From the NCBI GenBank assembly GCA_963789165.1, contig CAWBJP010000010.1, positions 1 through 64,000 on the forward strand: a stretch of DNA of 64,000 bases, written 5' to 3'. The stretch comes from CAWBJP01 sp963789165. GTDB lineage: Bacteria > Actinomycetota > Acidimicrobiia > IMCC26256 > BP-133. The position numbers were made by a program, and so were the translations under genes. The notes beneath the pieces were generated by a model that had not been told where the DNA came from, searched no databases, and saw only the letters and a list, made by a program, of their open reading frames with translations. Shown here in pieces: positions 54,248-63,760 of the stretch. Each line of letters starts with the position of its first letter. Within the stretch, counting starts at the first letter, position 1.

Positions 54248-55096
54248 CTACCTGTAGCTGGAGGCCAGGGCGATCAGGTAGATCGACGACGACGCCATGG
54301 CGACCAGGAACAGGCGCCGGACGGCGGCCGGCGACATGGACTGGGCGGCCCGGGCGCCCACGAAGGAGCCGAAGAGGCCGCCGGGGATCAGCCAGGCCAA
54401 CCCGCCCCAGTCGATGTTGCCCAGGAACAGGTGCAGGAGGCTGCCGGCCAGGCTGGCCACCAGGATGGCGAACAACGAGCTGGTCACGGCCAGCGGCCGG
54501 GGAATCCGCCCGACGCTGACCATGATCGGGACGATGAGGAACCCGGCGCCGACGCCGAAGACACCCTTCAGGACCCCGATGACGCCGCCGCCGGCCACGG
54601 CCCCGGTCAGCTCGCCCCGACCGAGATCGACCTGGGGCGGTGCTTCGAGCGCAGCGGTCGCCCGCGCCGGTCGCCTCGACGCCTTCCACATCCACCTCGA
54701 GGGGCGGGGCCAGTGGGAACCGTGATCGGCCGGCGGGCCTGAGGCCAGGCCAGGGAGACACCGGCGACGCAGGCGGTGAACAGCCCGAGAGCGAGGGTGA
54801 GGTCCCGGTCGCGCCAGCGCCTCGGCCACCTCTGCCCCCGCCGCCGCCCCGGCTGCGGCCGCCACCCCGATGGCCACCACCAGGCGCCGGTCGGCGGAGC
54901 CGAGGCGGAGATGCACGAAGGTGCCCCAGCCGCCCATGACCATCAGGTAGACCAGGCTGGTCCCCACCGCCACCTGCGGGTCGGCGCCGGCGGCCAGGAG
55001 GAGCACGACGGTGGCGAACCCGCCGCCCGCCCCCAACAGGCCGGCCAGGACGCCCGTGACGCACCCGACGGCCAGGAGCAGGACGCCGTCGCTCAA
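54248..55096 (-). CDS. TauE/SafE (DUF81) family sulfite/sulfoacetate exporter-like permease, frameshifted
   Basis: A roughly 280-residue permease with two repeats of the TauE fold. LLAVGCVTGVLAGLLGAGGG with FATVVLLLAAGADPQVAVGT and SLVYLMVMGGWGTFVHLRLG is the first GLLGxGGG repeat; the second is VIGVLKGVFGVGAGFLIVPI with VTSSLFAILVASLAGSLLHL. Between about 54720 and 54820 the frame switches (helix LTLALGLFTACVAGVSLAW), so two single-base errors are likely. The start is taken as TTG 55096; the frame continues upstream without a better start. It is divergent from the metallo-beta-lactamase/rhodanese gene, a common sulfur-metabolism pairing, so the cargo may be sulfite or a related anion. Confidence 0.78.
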   Translation of the reverse strand: MSDGVLLLAVGCVTGVLAGLLGAGGGFATVVLLLAAGADPQVAVGTSLVYLMVMGGWGTFVHLRLGSADRRLVVAIGVAAAAGAAAGAEVAEALARPGPHPRSRAVHRLRRRCLPGLASGPPADHGSHWPRPSRWMWKASRRPARATAALEAPPQVDLGRGELTGAVAGGGVIGVLKGVFGVGAGFLIVPIMVSVGRIPRPLAVTSSLFAILVASLAGSLLHLFLGNIDWGGLAWLIPGGLFGSFVGARAAQSMSPAAVRRLFLVAMASSSIYLIALASSYR

Positions 55097-55169
55097 AAGT
55101 TGTCGGGTTGGGGACGGAGCGGGTCGGTCACGCTCGCCAATACAGTAAGACCGAACTCCGGAGGCGCCG

Positions 55170-56567
55170 GTGATCTTCACCCAGTACTACCTCGACTGCC
55201 TCTCCCAGGCGTCCTACCTGATCGGCGACGAGACCTCGGTCGGGCCGCGGTCGTCGACCCCCGCCGCGATGTCGGACGAGTACCTGGCCGACGCGGCCGC
55301 CGCCGGCCTGCGCATCGAACTGGTGGTGGAGACCCATTTCCATGCCGACTTCGTCTCCGGCCACCTCGAACTGGCCCGCCAGACGGGGGCGGAGATCGCC
55401 TACGGGGCGGCCGCCGACCCCGATTTCCCCCACCGCAAGCTGGCCGACGGGGAGCGGATCACCCTGGGCCCGCCCGGCACCGTGGGCGTCGCCTGGACGT
55501 GCTGGCCACGCCCGGGCCACACCCCGGAGTCGATCAGCCTGGTGGTGTGGGAGCGACGTCGGCGCCGACGCCCCCTACGCCGTGCTCACCGGCGACACCC
55601 TCTTCATCGGCGATGTGGGCCGCCCCGACCTGCTCTCGGCCGCCGGCCTGTCCTCCTCCGACCTGGCCCGGCACCTGTACCGGTCGCTGCACGACAAGCT
55701 CCTGCGCCTGCCCGACGCCACCCGCGTCTATCCCGCCCACGGCGCCGGGTTCCGCCTGCGGCAAGAACCTGTCCACCGCCACCGTGTCCACCATCGGCGA
55801 GCAGCGGGCGACCAACTACGCCTTGCTCCTGCGCGACGAGGACACCTTCGTGGCCGCGGTGACGGCCGATCAGCCCGCCGCCCCCGCCTACTTCGGCTAC
55901 GACGCCGCCCGCAACAAAGCCGACCGCCCGCTCCTCGACGACACGCCGCCGCCGGCGCTTTCGCTCGAGGGGGTGCTCCGGCTCCAGGAGGCCGGGGCGA
56001 CGGTGCTCGACACCCGGGAGCCGAACGACTTCGCCGCCGGGCATGTGGCCGGCGCCATCAACGTTGGGCTCTCCGGCCGCTACGCCGAGTACGCCGGTTC
56101 CGTCCTCGACCCCGAGGTCGACGTGGTCCTCGTTACCGACCCGGGCCATGAAGCGGAGGCCAAGACCCGGCTGGCCCGGATCGGCTACGACCGGGTCGTC
56201 GGCCACCTGGCCGAGCCCGCTGCCGCCCTCACCGCCGCGCCGGAGGCGGCCCGGCAGGCATCCCGTCTGGACGTGGACCAGCTGGCGGCGGCGCGGGCCG
56301 ACGTCGACCCGGCTCTGGTCGACGTGCGCAATCCCGGCGAGGTCGAGCGCGGGCCAGATCCCGGGGGCCGTGCCCATCCCCCTCGGTCAGCTGCGGGCCC
56401 GGCTCGGCGAGCTCGACGCCGGGCGACCCACCGTCGTCTACTGCGCCAGCGGGTTCCGCTCCTCCATCGCCGCCAGCCTGCTCCGGGCGGCCGGCTTCGC
56501 CGACGTCTCCGACCTCAAGGGCGGGTACAACGCCTGGTCGGCCCGCCACCCGTCGCCCACCGGCTGA
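55170..56567 (+). CDS. Metallo-beta-lactamase fold hydrolase with two rhodanese domains, persulfide dioxygenase-like, frameshifted
   Basis: About 460 residues, start GTG 55170 after CGGAGG. MBL domain: FTQYYLDCLSQASYLIGDET, after corrections VVDPRRDVDEYLADAAAAGL, metal motif VVETHFHADFVSGHLELARQ, LATPGHTPESISLVV, PYAVLTGDTLFIGDVGRPDL, VYPAHGAGSACGKNLS. Two rhodanese domains follow: VLDTREPNDFAAGHVAGAIN in the first (no Cys in its loop, VLVTDPGHEAE) and LVDVRNPGEVERGQIPGAVP with VVYCASGFRSSIAASLL in the second (active Cys). Breaks near 55245, 55270, 55500, 55560, 55762 and 56353 are mostly single extra bases. The family oxidises glutathione or other persulfides to sulfite, which the divergent TauE-like exporter could remove. 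Confidence 0.85.
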
Positions 56568-56598
56568 TCCCGGCTTCGCCCCGGTCGCCGGGTCGCTC

Positions 56599-58137
56599 CT
56601 AGGACCGCTTCCGCCGGGTCCGGGCCCGCGGACGAGCCGGCGCCGGCTCCGCTCCGGGCGCCTCGAAGTTGGCGAGCACCTCGACCAGCGTGCGGACCCC
56701 GAACCCCGTCCCGCCCTTGCCGATATAGCCGTCGTCGGAGCCGGCCCGGGCGGGGCCGGCGATGTCGAGGTGGGCCCAGGGGACGTCGCCGGCGAACTCG
56801 GAGAGGAACAGCCCGGCGGTGAGGGCGCCGGCCCCACGGTTGCCGGTGATGTTCTTGAGATCGGCGATCTCCGACTCGAGATCCTTGCGGTAGGCCTCGG
56901 GGAGCGGCAGGTGCCACACCGGCTCCCCGGCGCGCTCGGCGGCGCCGCCCACCTGGTGCACCCAGCCGTCGTGGTTGCCCATGAGGCCGGCCATCTTCAT
57001 CCCCAGGGCCACCACACAGGCCCCGGTCAGGGTGGCCAGGTCGATGATGGCGTCGGGCGCTTCCTCCACGGCCAGCGACAGCCCGTCGGCCAGGACGAGC
57101 CGGCCCTCGGCGTCGGTGTTGAGGACCTCGACCGTCTTCCCGTTGCGGATCTTGAGGACGTCGCCGGGCTTGATAGCCCGCCCACCGGGCATGTTCTCGG
57201 TGGTGGGCACGAAGGCGATCACCTTGGACTGCACCCCGGCCTGGCGCAGCACCGACATGGCGCCGATGACGGCCGCCGCCCCCGACATGTCGGTCTTCAT
57301 GGTCTCCATGCCCTCGGCCGTCTTGATGGACAGGCCGCCTGAGTCGAAGGTGATGCCCTTGCCCACCAGCGCCACCGTGCCCCGGGACCGGCCTTTGGGC
57401 TGATAGGTGAGCTTGATGAGCCGGGGTGGCTGATCGGAGCCGAGGGACACGCCGAGAAGTCCGCCCAGGCCTTCGTTGGCGATGGCCACCTCGTCGAGGA
57501 TCTCGATGTCGAGCCCGCCCTCTTCCGCGGCTCGTTGCGCCTGGTAGGCCAGGGCCGTGGGGGTCAGCGTGCCCGCCGGCTCGTTCACCAGGTCGCGGGC
57601 CCAGGCCACGGCCTTGGCCACCGCCGCGCCCCGGTCAAGGGCCACCTGGGTGGCGCCGTCCTTCGTCAGGACCACCAGCTTCTCGGTGGCGTGCGGTTCG
57701 CCCTTGCCCTTGTAGCGCAGGAACCGGTAGGTGCCCAGGGCGAAGCCCTCGGCCAGCGCCTGGGCCGCGGTGGCCCGGTCCAACCCCGCCGGGGCGGCAT
57801 CGAGCAGGGTGGTGGCCACCGTCGTGGCCTTCGTCGCCTTGCGGGCGAGGGCGGCGGCCGCCCGGCGCAGCCCGTCGATGGTGACCTTGTCCTTGGGTCC
57901 CAGGCCCACCAGGACGGCGGCTGACGACCCGAGGCCGGCCCCGGGCACGATCAGGGTCTCCTCCGCCTTGCCGTCGAAGCCCGCCTCGGCCATGAACTCG
58001 GCCAGCTGCCCGCCCAGGGCGGTGTTGACCGCCTTGGCCCCGGGGCCGAGGGCACGGCCGGCGAACACCGGTACGGCCAGGAGGTCGGCCTTGGCTCTGG
58101 CCGGAGGGGTGGAGGCAACGGTGAAGGTGACGGACAC
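56599..58137 (-). CDS. pepA: Leucyl aminopeptidase (M17)
   Basis: A 512-residue cytosolic di-metal aminopeptidase. The start at 58137 (GTG) follows AAGGAGC. The N-terminal macro-like domain covers about 1-165; the catalytic domain holds VALVGKGITFDSGGLSIKTA (Lys and Asp ligands), METMKTDMSGAAAVIGAMSV, VEVLNTDAEGRLVLADGLSL (NTDAEGRL signature), IIDLATLTGACVVALG, and SEFAGDVPWAHLDIAGPA. All M17 metal ligands are visible. It also carries a basic C-terminal tail (RPRARTRRKRS). It lies 31 bp downstream of the adenosyltransferase on the same strand. Confidence 0.95.
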   Translation of the reverse strand: MSVTFTVASTPPARAKADLLAVPVFAGRALGPGAKAVNTALGGQLAEFMAEAGFDGKAEETLIVPGAGLGSSAAVLVGLGPKDKVTIDGLRRAAAALARKATKATTVATTLLDAAPAGLDRATAAQALAEGFALGTYRFLRYKGKGEPHATEKLVVLTKDGATQVALDRGAAVAKAVAWARDLVNEPAGTLTPTALAYQAQRAAEEGGLDIEILDEVAIANEGLGGLLGVSLGSDQPPRLIKLTYQPKGRSRGTVALVGKGITFDSGGLSIKTAEGMETMKTDMSGAAAVIGAMSVLRQAGVQSKVIAFVPTTENMPGGRAIKPGDVLKIRNGKTVEVLNTDAEGRLVLADGLSLAVEEAPDAIIDLATLTGACVVALGMKMAGLMGNHDGWVHQVGGAAERAGEPVWHLPLPEAYRKDLESEIADLKNITGNRGAGALTAGLFLSEFAGDVPWAHLDIAGPARAGSDDGYIGKGGTGFGVRTLVEVLANFEAPGAEPAPARPRARTRRKRS

Positions 58138-58168
58138 GGCGGGCTCCTTGTTGTCGCGGGGGATGTAC

Positions 58169-58744
58169 TCAGTCGGTACGGCCCGGGGTCGGGGTGTCCC
58201 CGGTGCGCACAGGGCGGAAGGTGCCTTCCTGCCACCGGGCCATGGTGTAGACGAGGTCGGCCAGGCGGTTCAGGTAGGGCACGACATAACTGCTGTCGAG
58301 CCAGCCCGCCTTGGCCGCCGCCACCGCCGCCCGCTCCGCCCGGCGCACGATGGTGCGGGCCAGGTCCAGGGCGGCGGCGATCCGGTTCTCACCGGGAAGG
58401 ACGAACTCGGTGGGTGGGGTGTAGCGGGAGGTCAGATCGTCGATGAGGGGCTCGAGGCGCTCGACCATGCCGGCGGTGACGAGCGACACCTCGGCGGTGA
58501 GCTTGCCCCGGTTCTCGGGGGCGGTGGCGAGCTCGGCGCCCACCACGAACAGCTCGCGTTGGAGGCGGACCAGGATCTCGGCCAGCTCCGAGGCGGGCTC
58601 GGCCTCGGCCCGGGCCAGGCCCAGGGCGGAGACGGCCTCGTCGACCTCGCCGTAGGCGGCTGGCCCGGCCGTGTCCTTACCCACCCGCCCGCCGTAGAGC
58701 AGACCGGTGGATCCGTCGTCGCCTTTGCGTGTGTAGACCTTCAT
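58169..58744 (-). CDS. Cob(I)yrinic acid a,c-diamide / cob(I)alamin adenosyltransferase, PduO type
   Basis: A 191-residue enzyme that transfers the adenosyl group of ATP to cob(I)alamin, giving adenosylcobalamin for mutases such as the one at 28647-30231. The N-terminal signature is KVYTRKGDDGSTGLLYGGRV with GKDTAGPAAYGEVDEAVSAL. Conserved later segments are EFVLPGENRIAAALDLARTI with VRRAERAAV, and VPYLNRLADLVYTMARW. Start ATG 58744, with TAGACT 12 nt upstream. The stop is 31 bp before pepA. Confidence 0.93.
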   Translation of the reverse strand: MKVYTRKGDDGSTGLLYGGRVGKDTAGPAAYGEVDEAVSALGLARAEAEPASELAEILVRLQRELFVVGAELATAPENRGKLTAEVSLVTAGMVERLEPLIDDLTSRYTPPTEFVLPGENRIAAALDLARTIVRRAERAAVAAAKAGWLDSSYVVPYLNRLADLVYTMARWQEGTFRPVRTGDTPTPGRTD

Positions 58745-58792
58745 GGCAGGGCCGGGAGTCTATGCCGCCCCCCCTCTCGCACTGCACCGCCG

Positions 58793-58840
58793 TTCCGGGC
58801 ACGCCGATTGGTCGATTTCCCACAATCCGCGTGCCCGGAA
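58793..58840 (-). terminator. Perfect 11-bp inverted repeat after ybaK-like gene
   Basis: TTCCGGGCACG (58793-58803) and CGTGCCCGGAA (58830-58840) flank 26 nt. It starts 3 bp after the stop of the minus-strand YbaK gene, so it would end that transcript before the adenosyltransferase. Confidence 0.6.
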
Positions 58841-58842
58841 GG

Positions 58843-59322
58843 TCACGCCACCCCCAACGGCGCGAACGTGGCGCCGGCCAGGCGGGCCAGGTCCCCCGGC
58901 GCCAGCTCGAGCTCCAACCCCCGCCGGCCCGCGCTGACCAGCACGGTTTCGTGGCCCTCCATCGTCTCGTCCAGGTACACGGGGAGGCGCTTGCGGTGGC
59001 CCAGCGGGCTGATGCCGCCGACCACGTAACCGGTGGCGCGCTCCGCCGCCGCCGGCTCGGCCATGGCCGCCTTGCGGCCGCCGGCCGCCGCGGCCAGGGC
59101 CTTCAGGCTCAAGGAGCCGGTGACGGGCACCACGGCCACCACCAGACCCCCGTCCACCTCGGCGACGAGCGTCTTGAAGACCCGGGCCGGATCCGCCCCC
59201 AGCTTCTCCGCCGCCTCCAGGCCGTAGGCCGGCGCCGAAGGATCGTGGTCGTACTCGCACAGCCGGTGCTCCACGCCCGCCCGGGCCACGGCGACGGTGG
59301 CCGGCGTTCCCCTGACTCCCAT
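58843..59322 (-). CDS. ybaK: Cys-tRNA(Pro) deacylase, YbaK/EbsC family
   Basis: A 159-residue editing enzyme that hydrolyses Cys mis-attached to tRNA-Pro. Start ATG 59322 (MGVRGTPATVAVARAGVEHR). Family landmarks are YGLEAAEKLGADPARVFKTL with the catalytic Lys in FKT, VVAVVPVTGSLSLKALAAAA, YVVGGISPLGHRKRLPVYLD with the GGISPxG loop, and VSAGRRGLELELAPGDLARL at the end. The length matches the family. It is divergent from metH with 40 bp between starts. Confidence 0.92.
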   Translation of the reverse strand: MGVRGTPATVAVARAGVEHRLCEYDHDPSAPAYGLEAAEKLGADPARVFKTLVAEVDGGLVVAVVPVTGSLSLKALAAAAGGRKAAMAEPAAAERATGYVVGGISPLGHRKRLPVYLDETMEGHETVLVSAGRRGLELELAPGDLARLAGATFAPLGVA

Positions 59323-59347
59323 GAGCCGAGCTTGCCACGGCGGCCAT

Positions 59348-59353
59348 TACCCT
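59348..59353 (+). promoter_or_regulatory. -10 hexamer TACCCT upstream of metH
   Basis: TACCCT ends 9 nt before ATG 59363 with no clear ribosome site in TGCGGGGCA; a near-leaderless start is likely. With only 40 bp to ybaK there is no room for a cobalamin riboswitch. Confidence 0.4.
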
Positions 59354-59362
59354 TGCGGGGCA

Positions 59363-62300
59363 ATGACCAGCTTCCTCGACACCCTGAGCGAACGGGTCGT
59401 CGTCTTCGACGGCGCCACCGGCACCAACCTCCAACCGCTGCCCCTCGGCCCCGACGATTTCGGCGGAGCGAGCCTCGAGGGCTGCCTGGAGATGCTGGCC
59501 ATCACCCGCCCGCACCTGATCGCCGACCTGCACCGCTCCTTCTTCGACGTCGGGGTCGACGCGGTGGAGACCGACACCTTCGGCGCCTTCCCCGTCGTCC
59601 TCACCGAGTACGGCATCCCCGAGCGCACCTTCGAGCTCAACCAGGCGGCGGCCCGCATCGCCAAGGAGGTCGCCTCCGGCTACTCCACCCCCGACCGGCC
59701 CCGGTGGGTGGTGGGCTCCATGGGGCCAGGCACCAAGCTGCCGTCCCTCGGCCAGATCGACTTCCTGTCGCTGCGCGACGGCTACCAGGCCCAGGCCGAC
59801 GGGCTGCTGGCCGGCGGCGTGGACATCCTGCTGGTGGAGACGGTCTACGACCTCCTCCAGGCCAAGGCGGCGCTCATCGCCTGCCGGCGGGCCATGGCCT
59901 CCGCCGGACGCGAAGTGCCCCTCATGGTCCAGGTGACCATGGAGACCACCGGACGGATGCTGGTGGGCAGCGAGATCGGCGCCGCCCTCACCGCCCTGGA
60001 ACCCATGCGGCCCGACGTGATCGGGCTCAACTGCGCCACCGGGCCCCGGGAGATGACCGAGCACCTGCGCCACCTCTCCCGCCAGGCCCGGACGTTCCTG
60101 TCCTGCCTGCCCAACGCCGGCCTGCCGTCGGTGGTGGAGGGCCGCACCCACTACGACCTCACCCCCGAGGAGCTGACCGACGCTCACGACCGCTTCACGG
60201 CCGAGTTCGGCCTCAACGTGGTCGGCGGCTGCTGCGGCACCACCCCGGAGCACCTCCGCCAGGTGGTGGACCGCATTTGGGGCCGGGAACCGAAGCGCCG
60301 GGAGCCGGTCACCGAGCCGGGCTGCGCCTCGATCTACACCGCCGTGCCCTTCGCCCAGGACGTGACGTACCTCTCCATCGGGGAGCGCACCAACGCCAAC
60401 GGTTCCCGAAAGTTCCGCGACGCCACGCTGGCCGAGGACTGGGACACCTGCGTGAACATGGCCCGTGAGCAGGTGAAGGAAGGCGCCCACGTCCTCGACG
60501 TCTGCGTCGACTACGTGGGCCGCGACGGGGTGGCCGACATGCACCAGATCGCCTCCCGGTTCTCCACCCAGGCCGCCATACCGCTGGTGTTCGACTCCAC
60601 CGAACCTCAGGTGGTCGAAGCCGGCCTCCAGCACATGGGCGGGCGGGCCGTGCTCAACTCGGCCAACCTGGAGGACGGGGAGGCACCCGGCTCCCGCTGC
60701 GACCGGGTCTTCTCCCTGGCCCGGGAGTACGGGGCGGCCGTCATCTGCCTCACCATCGACGAGGAGGGCCAGGCCCGCACCGCGGAGTGGAAGGTGCGGG
60801 TGGCCAAGCGCATCCACGACCTGGCCGTCGAGCGCTACGGCCTGGAGCCCTGCGACCTCATCTTCGACGCCCTCACCTTCCCGCTGGGCTCGGGCCAGGA
60901 GGACCTGCGCAAGGACGGGATCGAGACCATCGAGGCCATCCGCACCATCAAGGCGGAGCTGCCCGGCGTCTACACCTGCCTCGGCGTGTCCAACGTCAGC
61001 TTCGGGCTCAATCCCGGCCACCCGTCACGTCCTCAACTCGGTGTTCCTCCACGAGTGCGTGGAAGCAGGCCTCGACGCGGCCATCGTCCATGCGGCCCGG
61101 ATCATGCCCATGCACCGTATCGACGAACGGGCCCGGGAGCTGGCCCTCGATCTGGTATGGGACCGGCGCCGCCCCGACTACGACCCCCTCCACGAGCTCA
61201 TGGCCCATTTCGACGGCACCGAGGCCACCGCCGTCGTGCGGGAGGACCGCTCGGACTGGCCGGTGGAGAAGCGCCTGGAGATCCGCATCGTGGACGGGGA
61301 GCGCGACGGGCTGGAAGCCGACCTCGACGAGGCGCTGGCCGGGGGCCGGCCGGCGCTGTCCATCATCAACGACGTCCTCCTGTCGGGGATGAAGACGGTG
61401 GGCGAGCTGTTCGCCTCGGGCGACATGCAGCTGCCCTTCGTCCTCCAGTCGGCCGAGACCATGAAGACGGCGGTGGCGTTCCTCGAGCCCCACATGGAAA
61501 AGGCCGACAGCGGCGGCAAGGGACGGCTGGTGATCGGCACGGTCAAGGGCGACGTGCACGACATCGGCAAGAACCTGGTCGACATCATCCTGACCAACAA
61601 CGGCTACGAGGTGACCAACCTCGGCATCAAGGTGCCCCTGTCCGTGTTCGTGGACAAGGCCAAGGAGATCAAGGCCGACGTCATCGGCATGAGCGGCCTG
61701 CTGGTCAAGTCCACGCTCATCATGCGGGAGAACCTGGAGGAGCTGAACAACCAGGGCCTGTCCGACATCCCCGTCATCCTCGGCGGGGCCGCCCTGACTC
61801 GCAACTATGTGGAGCGCGACCTGCGAGGGGTCTACGAGGGCCGGGTCTTCTACGGCAAGGACGCCTTCGAGGGCCTGCGCACCATGGAAACCCTTATGGA
61901 GGGCAAGCGGACCGGGCAGCTCGACCCCGAGTTCGGCCGGGCGCTCGGCGGGCGGCAGCTGCCGCCCCGGAAATCGCAGCGGGAAGAGGACCTCGTCGAA
62001 GCACCAGCCCGCTCGGCGGTGGCCACCGACAACAAGATCTTCGTGCCCCCCTTCGTCGGCTCCCGGGTGTCGAAGGGGATCTCCCTCGACGACATCGCCG
62101 GCTACCTCAACGAGACCGCCCTGTTCCGCAACCAATGGCAGTTCCGCCCCCAGAGCGGCGAAAACGACGCCGACTTCAAGACCCGGATCCGCCCGGTGCT
62201 GCGCGAGGAGCTGGGCAAGGCCAAGGCGGACGGGTCGCTGATCCCGGGTGTGGTGTGGGGCTACTTCCCCGTCAACGGCGACGGCGGCGACCTGGTGGTG

Positions 62301-62822
62301 TGGACCGACGAGAGTCGCAGCCAGGAGCGGACGCGGTTCAACTTCCCCCGCCAGCGCAAGGAGCCGTGGCACTGCATCGCCGACTTCTTCCGCCCGGTGG
62401 CGTCGGGTGAGGTGGACTACGCCGGCTTCTCGATCGTCACCATGGGCCAGGTCGCCTCCGAGCATGCGGCCAAGCTGTTCGCCGGCGACCGCTACCAGGA
62501 GTACCTGTACTTCCACGGCTTGTCGGTGGAGATGGCCGAGGCCCTGGCCGAATTCTGGCACCGGCGCATGCGGGAGGAGTGGGGCTTTGCCGCCGACGAC
62601 GGCCCATCGCTGGCCGGCCTCTTCCGCCAGCAGTACCGCGGGTCGCGCTATTCCTGGGGCTATCCCGCCTGTCCCGATCTTGATGATCAGGTCAAGGTGG
62701 CCGACCTGCTCGAGGCCGGCCGGATCGGCGTCACCGTCTCTGAGGAGTTCCAGCTCCACCCGGAGCAGTCGACGTCGGCCATCGTCGTCCACCACCCGGA
62801 GGCGAAGTACTTCATCGTCTGA
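59363..62822 (+). CDS. metH: Cobalamin-dependent methionine synthase, one frameshift
   Basis: About 1153 residues; makes methionine from homocysteine and methyl-tetrahydrofolate with methylcobalamin. Domains in order: homocysteine-binding (VVVFDGATGTNLQPL; zinc Cys in IGLNCATGP and VVGGCCGTTPEHLRQ, about 1-320), pterin-binding (SIGERTNANGSRKFRDATLA, LVFDSTEPQVVEAGLQHMGG), cap and B12-binding (GTVKGDVHDIGKNLVDIILT with axial His, VIGMSGLLVKSTLIM, PVILGGAALTRNYVERDL) and AdoMet reactivation domain ending HPEAKYFIV. One extra base near 61016 breaks NPGARHVLNSVFLHE. Start ATG 59363. The stop region (TACTTCATCGTCTGA) is copied about 870 bp downstream. Confidence 0.95.
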
Positions 62823-62845
62823 GCATGAGTGTCACAGGCCGTCGG

Positions 62846-62851
62846 TAGGGT
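62846..62851 (+). promoter_or_regulatory. Conserved TAGGGT element upstream of the coiled-coil gene
   Basis: TAGGGT inside GTCGGTAGGGTCT lies 38 nt before ATG 62890; GAGGAGAGG is the ribosome site. The same element recurs at 63718-63723 before the duplicate gene. Confidence 0.4.
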
Positions 62852-62889
62852 CTGTTCCGGATACCATCTCAACGAGGAGAGGTCCCGGC

Positions 62890-63336
62890 ATGACCGATAT
62901 CGGCCCGGCTGCAGTCACGAGCTTCGTGAGTGCCTTCACCCTGTTCCTGGCGCTCGTCGCCCTTACGAGCCGCCAGTCCCGAGACCTGAAATCTGAATTC
63001 ACGGGCGACGTCGTCGAACTCAAGTCGGAGCTCAAGGGCGACTTCGCCGAACTCAGGTCCGAGCTCAAGGGTGACATCGACAGCCTCCGCACCGAGGTCA
63101 AGGGTGACATCGTCGAACTCAAGTCGGAGCTCAAGGGTGACATCGTCGAACTCAGGTCCGAGCTCAAGGGTGACTTCGCCGAACTCAGGTCCGAGCTCAA
63201 GGGTGACATCGACAGCCTCCGCACCGAGGTCAGGTCCGACATCCGGCGGCTCGACGGGAAGTTCGACCAGATGATGTTCGAGCTGCTGCATCACATTCGC
63301 GAGGGCGGGCACCAGCCTCCGCCCCAGGTGGCGTAG
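62890..63336 (+). CDS. Membrane-anchored hendecad coiled-coil protein, copy 1
   Basis: A 148-residue protein with one N-terminal helix (AVTSFVSAFTLFLALVALTS) and then seven to eight 11-residue repeats such as LKSELKGDFAE, LRSELKGDIDS and LRTEVKGDIVE. The hendecad spacing (hydrophobics at positions 1, 5 and 8) predicts a right-handed coiled coil, and the alternating Lys/Glu/Asp pattern is salt-bridge rich. The C-terminus (RRLDGKFDQMMFELLHHIRE) is a different helix. The ATG follows GAGGAGAGG. The repeats are nearly identical at DNA level, so the copy number may vary. A similar gene begins at 63759. Function unknown. Confidence 0.75.
   Translation: MTDIGPAAVTSFVSAFTLFLALVALTSRQSRDLKSEFTGDVVELKSELKGDFAELRSELKGDIDSLRTEVKGDIVELKSELKGDIVELRSELKGDFAELRSELKGDIDSLRTEVRSDIRRLDGKFDQMMFELLHHIREGGHQPPPQVA
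62998..63250. repeat. 33-bp tandem repeats encoding the hendecads
   Basis: Units of 33 bp such as GACATCGTCGAACTCAAGTC and GACTTCGCCGAACTCAGGTC recur in order; a larger 132-bp-scale period is visible because GACATCGACAGCCTCCGCAC appears twice (63075 and 63207) and the FAELRSELKGDIDSLRTEV block is repeated. Confidence 0.75.
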
Positions 63337-63388
63337 CAGACAGTCAGGACCTGTCGGGCCCGGCTCCGCCGGGCGGGATGCATCTATT

Positions 63389-63665
63389 CTCGCCGTGCGG
63401 TACGTAGCCCACGACCTGGCACATGTCCCGGGGGTGCTCGTCCCGGTCCAGTGGGTGAGGCGGTCGAGGAGGATGCCGCCGGGTCCGTAGGTGAAGCCGA
63501 GGCCTTGGAGGGCGGCGAGGATGTTGCGGCCCCTGGGTCGGGCAGCGCGGCCTTCTGGGAGTAAGCCGTCGAGGCGTTCGTCGTTGTGGAGGAATATCGG
63601 CCGGACCCGGGGCGGAATGATTCCCGGAGCCGCTTCCCGCTCGTTCCCGGCGGCGCCCATCGGCT
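63389..63665 (-). pseudogene. Possible IS1634-type transposase remnant
   Basis: Reverse-strand reading gives VRPIFLHNDERLDGLLPEGR with ARPRGRNILAALQGLGFTYG and PGGILLDRLTHW. The pattern RPIFLHxxERLxxL...PEGR...PxxxxILxALxGL resembles the end of IS1634-like transposases (regulated by helical DNA-binding and DDE cores that are absent here). Internal spacing is shorter than expected, so it would be a deleted scrap. It lies between the two copies of the coiled-coil cassette. Evidence is motif recall only. Confidence 0.3.
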
Positions 63666-63685
63666 CTCCCACCAACGACGCCAAG

Positions 63686-63760
63686 ACTTCATCGTCTGAG
63701 CTGTCACACCCCATCGGTAGGGTCTCGGCGGATACCATCTCAACGAGGAGAGGTCCGCAT
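63686..63760 (+). repeat. Duplicated metH tail plus promoter block
   Basis: This block matches 62809-62891: ACTTCATCGTCTGAG, TGTCACA, CGGTAGGGTCT, GGATACCATCTCAACGAGGA and GAGGTCC occur in the same order in both. It therefore includes the last codons and stop of metH, which have no coding role here. Period about 869 bp. Confidence 0.8.
63718..63723 (+). promoter_or_regulatory. TAGGGT element, second copy
   Basis: Same position relative to the start (36 nt before ATG 63759) as in the first cassette copy. Confidence 0.35.

Noticed and set aside
59323..59362. Cobalamin riboswitch upstream of metH
   Set aside because: Only 40 bp separate metH from the divergent ybaK-like gene, far too short for the riboswitch.
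62998..63250. Possible CRISPR array
   Set aside because: 33-bp units are contiguous and in frame with a hendecad protein; there are no unique spacers.
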